Of a DNA stretch of 64,000 bases, positions 56,817 to 64,000 are shown one piece after another. The notes beneath the pieces are model-generated. The model was given only the letters and a program-made list of their open reading frames with translations, was not told the DNA's origin and searched no databases. This stretch comes from Gonocerus acuteangulatus (taxonomy: Eukaryota > Arthropoda > Insecta > Hemiptera > Coreidae), in contig OX328125.1 in NCBI GenBank assembly GCA_946811695.1, positions 95,920,760 through 95,984,759 on the forward strand, in the 5' to 3' direction. The position numbers were made by a program, and so were the translations under genes. Numbering within the stretch: the first letter of the stretch is position 1; every line of letters starts with the position of its first letter.

Positions 56817-57990
56817 ATTGAAAGTGCCCGGAGGCAGAGGAGGACCAAAGTTGACAGTTCCATCTTTACTTTCAAGAAAGGTCTTATTTACGATCTTACC
56901 TGGATAGGCCAACCCGCCCTAGGAAGGACCCCGCTAGGCAGTTGAAAAGCTATATCTTGGAAATCCATATCACTAAGATTAAATTATTTTTCTTAACCTG
57001 ATTTATTATCAAATACATTATCCAACTATAAGCAGTTAAACAATAACAAGGAATGAAAACAGACAAAAAGAACAGTTCGAATAAGCGAAATCAATTACTT
57101 TAAAGTTTTAAGCACTTATTTCTCCGATTGACATCGTCTAATCAAAACTTTCATCAGAACCTTTTTTGTAGAGCATTTCGTAAGCTTTCTAATGGTATCC
57201 TTCCGTTTGCCAGGATTCTCAACCTTTTTCGAGATATTAAGGAAGGTATACAAAGTTACCAAAACTTTTTATGTCTGTTAATAAAATATTTTATTCTAAC
57301 CCTTCCTTAACTCCAAACGTAACACAAATTTCAACATATTAGTTTTAATGAAAGTAGAACATGCAGAAAATGTTTCAACTGAATCCCATGATTCTAAGTA
57401 CCCAAACCAAAAACGGTATTCAAAAACTATTTTTCCCATTTTCTCGAAAACGGTTAAAGCTACCGCCTTGAAAATGGTTTCATTCGTTTTCCTAGCCCAA
57501 GAAGCCTATAAAAGTCCGTCACGCAGGAGCTGCATAACTAAGCACTTTCCTCAGAATTTGGGTAGTGTAGACTGCTTTCCAGAACAATTTGCTTAAAATA
57601 TCCTACATAAATAAAATAAAAACGTGAATAGTTCTCATTTTGTAATGAGTAACTGATCAATTATTAATTTGCATCCAGAGTTATGTTTACACATGGTACC
57701 TACTACACTACGTAATAAATACAAAAATCCTCATATTATCTTATTTTGATCTAACGCAGGAACAGGATACAGTCACACTAGTGGTAGAAGGCGCTCCTTG
57801 CGGCGACTTTGTGAACCTACGTCTGCCGGCTTTTCTATTCAAATATATTACAAATTAAACCCCCGCTTTCCGATTGACCGATTCAGCTCATTTTTATAAC
57901 ACTTCTTTCTCATGAGTTACCCACGACGTATACAGCGTTTCGTTGCAATGCAGCAGAAATTACGACCGGTATGAGTATATTAGGAATTTG

Positions 57991-58557
57991 GGTCCGGAGT
58001 AAACCCCCCCCCTTCTAATGAACCGATTTAGTTTCTTTTTACAACACATATTTACCTGTAGATTACCACTACGAATACCGAGTTTCGTCGAAATATACCA
58101 AAAATCACGGCTGGTAGTGGCGAATTGGTATTGTGGGTCCGGAGTAAACCCCCCCTCCTAATGAACCGATTTCGTTTATTTTTACAACACATATTTACCT
58201 GTGGATTAGCACTACGAATACCGAGTTTCGTCGAAATATACCAAAAATCACGGCTGGTAGTGGCGAATTGGTATTGCGGGTCCGGAGTAAACCCCCCCTT
58301 CTAATGAACCGATTTAGTTCATTTTTATATCTCACTTTTCTCTCTATATTAACACTACGAATACCAAGTTTCGTTGAAATATAACAAATATTACGGCTGA
58401 CATAGTCAAATAAGTGTTTTGGGTTCGGGGTAAACCCCCCCTTCCGGTGGACCGACTTTGGTGGTTAACGAACTCGTTCAATCGTTTGCTAATTGAATGC
58501 TATATACCAAGTTTCGTGACGAAAAAACAAAAACTCTGGCCGCTATCGTGTTAACAG

Positions 58558-58560
<3 letters not shown>
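57991..58560 (+). repeat. Four ~144-bp tandem units inside F1
   Basis: Units start with GGTCCGGAGTAAACCCCCC or similar at 57991, 58136, 58279 and 58422 (lengths 145, 143, 143 and about 139). The last is the most diverged. F2 has three units, at 63418, 63562 and 63708. Confidence 0.85.
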
Positions 58561-58561
<1 letters not shown>

Positions 58562-58630
<69 letters not shown>

Positions 58631-58656
58631 TATATATATATATATAGATATATATA
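58562..58656. repeat. (TA)n microsatellite inside F1
   Basis: About 95 bases, TA with single GC and GA interruptions. The matching tract in F2 (63845-63875) is about 30 bases. Confidence 0.95.
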
Positions 58657-59629
58657 AATTTTAACGGGGGTCATTTTCGGTGTCTACTAGGTAGGATCGA
58701 TAAAGATTTGAAGAAATTTTTCAAAAATTCCGTCATGAGTCCAACCTCAATAGCTACTTTCCTTCGGAGGAAAGTGCTAAAACGAGTGCTTACAAGCTTA
58801 TGAACTCAAAAACGTAAGCGTTACGATTTTTTTTGCGCGAATTTCGCCCCAAACGCCATCTTCCAGTGGACGGATTTTGTTGGTTAACGAACTTGACCTT
58901 TCAAATTGGACGACAGATTTTTTTTACCAAATTTCATCAAAATCGAACCTTTCGTCTTCTACCTAGAGAGCGAACAGACTAATATATATATATTAAAAAA
59001 TGGACCACCATCATTTTCGGTCTCTAGGGGTTCTGAAACGCAAAATTTTCTAGTCGGCAATGGAATTAATGGAAAGAGAAATTTTCGTCATACTACGTTC
59101 ATTACAGAAGACTTATGAATATTTTGCCATAAAAAGAATAGCCAAGTTTGTTAACCAGCAGAATTCACCCACAGAAAAAAGCACAGAAATAACAGTATTT
59201 TATATATAATTTTTAAAAAGATTGATCTATTTTCCACACTTATATAAAGTGCGAAATACCAGCCAAATGGGGCAAATAAAAATGTCACGAGGCTTTACCA
59301 AAATATTTTAAATCTATAAAAAACGTTTGTGTATAAAACGTTTGTATTAGCCCAAATAAAATTGTTTGTTTGTTTGTTAATAAGAGGTATAGTAATACAT
59401 ACCAATATTATTAATAATTAGTTAACAAGTACTCTTTTTTCTGTGCTGATGTTTATCTTTGCCATTTATTTACTTTGGACCTTTATTAATCTTTTAGCGC
59501 GGTTCCTCCCTCCCCCATAGGGAGGAACCCCGCTTATAGGGTTGATACAATGAAACAATCCGGAAGTGCCGACTAGAAAATTTCGCGTTTCAGAACCCCT
59601 AGAGACCGAAAATAACGGTGGTTCAAATT

Positions 59630-59738
<109 letters not shown>

Positions 59739-60929
59739 CTGTTCGCTCTCTAGATAGAAGACGAATGGTCCGATTTTGATGAAATTTGGTACAAAAATCC
59801 TTCGTCCAATTTAAAGGTCAAGTTCGTTAACCAGCAAAATCCGCCTACTGGAAGATGGCGTTTGGGGCGAAATTCGCGCAAAATAAGTCGTAACGCTTAC
59901 GTTTTTGAGTTGATAAGCTTGTAAGTACTCGTTTTATATGATTCCTGGGCTAGGAAAACGAATGAAACCATTTTGAAGGCGATCGCTTTAACCGTTTTCG
60001 AGAAAATTGGAAAAATAGTTTTTGAATACCGTTTTTGGTTTGGGTACTTAGAATTACGGGATTCAGTTGAAACTTTATCTGCATGTTCTACTTTCATTAA
60101 AACTAATATGTTGAAAGTTTTGTTACGTTTGGAGTTAAGGAAGGGTTAGAATAAAATTTTTTATGAACAGACATGAAAAGTTTTGGGAAGTTCGTATACT
60201 TTCATTAATATCTCGAACACGGTTGGGAAATCGTGGTAAGTGGATAGAAACTATTTGAAAGCTTACTAAATTCTCTACAAAAAAGATTCTAAAACCATTT
60301 TTGATTAGGTTATGTCAATCGGAGAAATAAGTGCTTAAAACTTCAAATACGTCTGTTTTGTTCTTATGAACGGGTTTTTGTCGTTCTTGTAATTTTTGTC
60401 TCTTTCCCTTCGTTTTTTATTGCTTTTTATTTTTGTAATTTCTTATGTTGCGAAAATTTTGTGTGTAAAACAGGATATGAAAAATGAGGCCAATTTTCTG
60501 TTGCTAGAAATAATATAAATTTTGGGAACTTTCATTAATATCTCGAAAACTGTTGAGAATTTTGGTAAACGGAAGAATGCCATTAGAAAGCTTATTAAAT
60601 GCTCTACATAAAAGGTTCTAATGAAAGTTTTGATTAGGCGATGTCAATCGGAGAAATAAGAGCTTAAAGCTTTCAAGTAATTGATTTCGCTTATTCGAAG
60701 TGTTCTTTTTGTCTGTATTTTATTCCTTGTTATTTTTTAATTGCTTATAGTTGGATAATGTATTCGAAAATAAAACAGGTTAAGTAAAATAACAAAAACA
60801 ATGTATTGTTAGAAATATAGAGTTCCAAGACCTTGTAACTAGCGGGACGGTTTCTAGTGTTGCCGACCCTTCCAGGTAAGATTGTAAATCCTACCTTTCA
60901 AGACTGGTGGAACCAAAATATAACTGTCA

Positions 60930-61240
60930 GGGTTCGGTCACTGCTACTTAATAAAACTACATTTTATCGTAAAAATGGTTTTATTGTGCCGACGTTTCGG
61001 CTTGAACTTCAAGCCTTCATCAGGGCTGTAAATACAAGTAGGACATATTTAACACTAATATATGCACATATCTATGTAAATATACCTAACATATATATAT
61101 ATATACATATATAATATGTATATATATTTATATATATGCATATACACATACACATATACACGCACACATATGTACATATATATGCCCACATACATATACA
61201 TATGGGGTATGTATTATTAAGTAGCAGTGACCTAACCCGG
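60930..61240. mobile_element. HP2 insert with one full and one short arm
   Basis: 'ggtcactgctacttaata' at 60938-60955 recurs inverted at 61215-61234. The left arm continues into a minus-strand core at 60989-61030 (CUGAUGA, A, GGCUUGAA-GUUCAAGCC, GAAAC). The centre is a TA/CA-rich microsatellite. Confidence 0.6.
61088..61205. repeat. Compound TA/CA microsatellite
   Basis: TATACA and CACATA words in the centre of the HP2 insert. Confidence 0.9.
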
Positions 61241-61379
61241 ACAATCCCTACCTTGCATCATCAACGGTCAACGATCTCCTCTCAACAAAATAATCACTGC
61301 TTCTATTTTAATCTTTCGAAATTAGACTAGGGATAAGAACGGAACCGCGCTAAGACGAGGCAGTTCCTGCGAGTCGGAC

Positions 61380-62506
61380 TTTTTTTACTTACTCTCAAAT
61401 AAGGTTTGTACAAAAGAAATGGTCAATTTGGTCATATAAAAATCTTTGTTTTCTTAATATGCCCCTGAAAAATTGTTTTATAACCTATTGTCATGATGTA
61501 AAATATTTCTTATTGTTGTGATTATTCTTATTTGTGGTTGTGTTTATTTACTTTTTAACTGAAGAGAGTCATCGCCATCTCAATATTTTGGTTTCTGGTA
61601 TTAGATGACGCATTGAGTCAACAAATATTTTCAAACATTCGACATTGATCTAAATTAAGATATATTAACTCTCGTTACGTGAAGAGAAGATTTAAAAAAA
61701 ATGAAAATATTTTATAGCAATGATTTGTGACCGCAAGTTATCAAACTCAATACTTAAGTAGGCAATAAGGGCCACGTCTTTAGAGCAATTTTAGCTCCTG
61801 GAGGGGTGACCATAGAACGCGAAACTTGTCGAGTTGGGAAGGCTTGTTAGTAAGTTTGTTTGTAATTTGTTTTTATTGACTTTCTGCCTACCTTATTATT
61901 TAGTTTGAAAAGTTAAATATATACTTATAAACAGCAGACAGCGCAATAACCTGAACATACCCTACGACTAACTAACAGAAGATAGCCCTCACATTGGTAC
62001 ACTAATATGGCATCTAAAAAACACCCAGCTATACTCCAAAATGAAACATTAAATTTTAACTCTTTGAATATTTTTTTCCATTGTATTTTTTATTCATGCA
62101 TTTCATTTATTTTTTTCAATGTATTTCTATGTTAATTTTTTTTTTATTTTTTATATTTATTTATATACATTCTTCAATTTTAACGTTGACTGTGTTTAAA
62201 GAGTTAAATAAATAAATGAAAGTGTTTGATCAACAGCTATGCTTACTTTTTGGATTTTTCGCATATTTTGCTAAATATCTCGAAAATGGATAAAAACCCG
62301 TGATAAATAAAATATAAAAATTCGATAGCCTAATAACTTTTCTACAAAAAAAAAACATTCTCCCCAATATTGCGGTTTAACGATTTTACGTTTTACCTAA
62401 GCCACCCCTCCCATATAAATTACTTTTTTAGATTAGCGATCTAGCCATTTCATTAGTTGATCATATTTATTGAAAGGAAGGAAGCGTTGATCGTCGAGGT
62501 TTCGGT
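61380..62506. other. No gene seen
   Basis: AT-rich. A G-interior-like word 'tatctcgaaaatgg' at 62276. Nothing else recognised. Confidence 0.45.
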
Positions 62507-62863
62507 CAATGTTTTTATTTAATAAAACCACATTTTATTGTTAAAATGTATTTTTATTACCGCCAACGTTTAGGCTTGCTCTACAAGCCTTCTTCAGGGC
62601 TGTAAAAACATATATGGTATAACAATGACAAAAAGAATAGATAAATTGACAGAAATTTGAGAACATATATGAGTGAATATATATATATATATATATATAT
62701 AAAGTACAATAAAAAATGTAAATAAATATACATGTGTATGGTATATTTATTTAGATATATGTTTTTACAGCCCTGAAGAAGGCTTGTAGAGCAAGCCGAA
62801 ACGTTGGCGGTAATAAAAATACATTTTAACAATAAAATCTGGTTTTATTAAATAAGAACATTG
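62507..62863. mobile_element. Palindromic hammerhead-like insert, family HP2
   Basis: The two arms (62507-62610 and 62758-62863) are near-perfect inverses bounded by caatg/cattg. Cores lie at 62562-62602 (minus, GAAAC changed to TAAAC) and 62769-62812 (plus, CUGAAGA, A, GGCUUG-loop-CAAGCC, GAAAC, ending ...GGUA). The centre has a (TA)n run. Confidence 0.68.
62677..62703. repeat. (TA)n microsatellite
   Basis: TA run at the centre of the HP2 palindrome. Confidence 0.9.
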
Positions 62864-62935
62864 ATCGGCGCTAATAGCCAAATAGTTGATGCGACGTTAA
62901 AAACGAACAGAAAAATTAAAAACGATTAGAAAAAG

Positions 62936-63842
62936 TCCGTCACGCAGGAGATGCATAACTAAGCACTTTCCTCAGAATTTGGGTAGTGTAGACTGCTTTC
63001 CAGAACAATTTGCTTAAAATATCCTACATAAATAAAATAAAAACATGAATAGTTCTCTTTTAATTTTGTAATGAGTAACTGATAAATTATTAATTTTCTT
63101 CCAGAGTTATGTTTACACATGGTACCTACTACACTACGTAATAAATACAAAAAAACCCTCATATTATCGTATTTTTATCTAACGCAGGAACCGGATACAG
63201 TCACTCTAGTGGTAGAAAGCGCTCCTTGCGGCGCCTTTGTGAACCTATGTCTGGCTGGCTTTTCTATTGTAAAATATTACAAAGTAAACCCCCCTTTCCG
63301 ATTGACCGATTCAGCTCATTTTTACAACACTTCTTTCTCATGAGTTACCCACGACGTATACCGCGTATCGTTACAATACAGCAGAAATTACGACCAGTAT
63401 GAGTATATTAGTAATTTGGGCCCCGAGTAAACCCCCCCTCCTAATGAACCGATTTAGTTTATTTTTACAACACATATTTACCTGTAGATTACCACTATGA
63501 ATACCGAGTTTCGTCAAAATATACCTAAAATCACGGCTGGTAGTGGTGAATTGGTATTGTCGGTCCGGAGTAAACCCCCCCCCCTCCTTATGAACCGATT
63601 TAGTTCATTTTTATATCTCACTTTTCTCTCTATATTACCACTACGAATACCAAGTTTCGTTGAAATATAACAAATATTACGGCTGACATAGTCAAATTAG
63701 TGTTTTGGGTTCGGGGTAAACCCCCCCTTCCGGTGGACCGATTTTGGTGGTTAACGAACTCATTCAATCGTTTGCTAATTGAATGCTATATACCAAGTTT
63801 CGTGACGAAAAAACAAATACTCTGGCCGCTATCGTGTTAACA

Positions 63843-63881
<39 letters not shown>

Positions 63882-63999
63882 TTTAACGGGGGTCATTTTC
63901 GGTGTCTACTAGGTAGGATCGATAAAGATTTGAAGAAATGTTTTGAAAATTCCGTCATGAGTCCAACCTCAATAGCTACTTTCCTTAGGAGGAAAGTGC
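62936..63999 (+). mobile_element. Helentron/HINE-like element F2, second copy of F1
   Basis: Starts GTCCGTCACGCAGGAG and ends with hairpin 63978-63997 plus GC, one base before the window ends. The subterminal inverted repeat GCACTTTCCTCAGAA is at 62963-62977. It is close to F1 over its full length but about 200 bp shorter, because it has one tandem unit less and a shorter (TA)n. Confidence 0.65.
63845..63875. repeat. (TA)n microsatellite inside F2
   Basis: About 15 TA units at the same place as the long tract in F1. Confidence 0.95.
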
Positions 64000-64000
64000 T

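Larger units (their letters stand above)
57514..58777 (+). mobile_element. Helentron/HINE-like element F1 (1264 bp), intact
   Basis: Its edges are visible because the inverted host copy at 59.9 kb lacks it. The empty site reads ATATAAAACGAG; here TAAAA stands at 57509-57513 and again at 58778-58782. It starts GTCCGTCACGCAGGAG and ends in the hairpin ACTTTCCT-tcgg-AGGAAAGT (58756-58775) plus GC. GCACTTTCCTCAGAA (57542-57556), near the 5' end, is inverted in the 3' end (one mismatch). Inside are four ~144-bp tandem units and a (TA)n run. Subterminal inverted repeats, tandem units and a 3' hairpin are the layout of Helentron-associated INE elements such as Drosophila DINE-1. No protein. Confidence 0.65.
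56563..59064 (+). mobile_element. Inverted partner copy of element G, split by F1
   Basis: Starts AAAGTCCGACTCGCAGGAAC, followed by CATCTTAGCGCGGTTCC. It then matches 61.4 to 59.57 kb in inverse (57050-57513 and 58783-59064), with F1 inserted at 57513/58778 and the HP1 fragment at 56681-56816 near its start. Homology ends at 'ctagtcggcaa' (about 59050), short of the 3' hairpin, so the copy is truncated. Confidence 0.55.

Overview
The window looks like non-coding DNA from an AT-rich animal genome, probably an arthropod. Only one piece of an ordinary host gene can be supported: a 148-bp minus-strand exon (3023-3170) with good splice sites, whose translation matches the armadillo/DID (FH3) region of INF2/Form3-type inverted formins. 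The rest reads as intron or flanking DNA filled with transposable elements, (TA)n microsatellites and foldback repeats. Nothing suggests bacteria: there are no operons, no long ORFs, and there are tRNA-derived SINEs, mariner, pogo, hAT, Penelope-like and Helentron-like elements.

Layout. 0-7.5 kb: a palindromic repeat, tandem copies of an 'AGCTGTTACCC' repeat, the formin exon, a SINE, and a 534-bp mariner derivative that keeps an intact DNA-binding-domain ORF. 7.9-9.2 kb: a decayed pogo-like transposon with a C-terminal zinc finger. 12-25 kb: pieces of a large Helentron-like family, a hAT element nested in another hAT, a SINE with a 12-bp duplication, and the first hammerhead-like inserts. 25-34 kb: further hammerhead-like inserts, palindromes, a hAT with a SINE inside it, a Penelope GIY-YIG endonuclease remnant, clusters of a short CG-containing palindrome, and a hAT built from CTAAAA-like repeats. 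34-48 kb: sparse repeats, three SINE families, a LINE tail, and two large palindromic hammerhead-like inserts with 12-bp target duplications. 49-50.2 kb: a five-unit ~210-bp satellite. 52-55 kb: minisatellites and degenerate tandem repeats. 56.5-61.4 kb: two head-to-head copies of one Helentron-like element, one of them split by a second element. 62.5-64 kb: a palindromic insert and a second copy of the splitting element.

The most unusual signal is a swarm of about twenty copies of one RNA-like motif, CUGANGA + A + short stem + GAAAC, on both strands. The best-preserved copies can also be folded with helix I, helix III and a GUA or GUU cleavage triplet, which is the plan of a hammerhead ribozyme with one extra A after the CUGANGA box. 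Several copies sit in short foldback inserts bounded by 8-12-bp direct repeats, and one degenerate version lies next to the Penelope-like endonuclease. I infer Penelope-type or retrozyme-type retroposons; self-cleavage is not shown.
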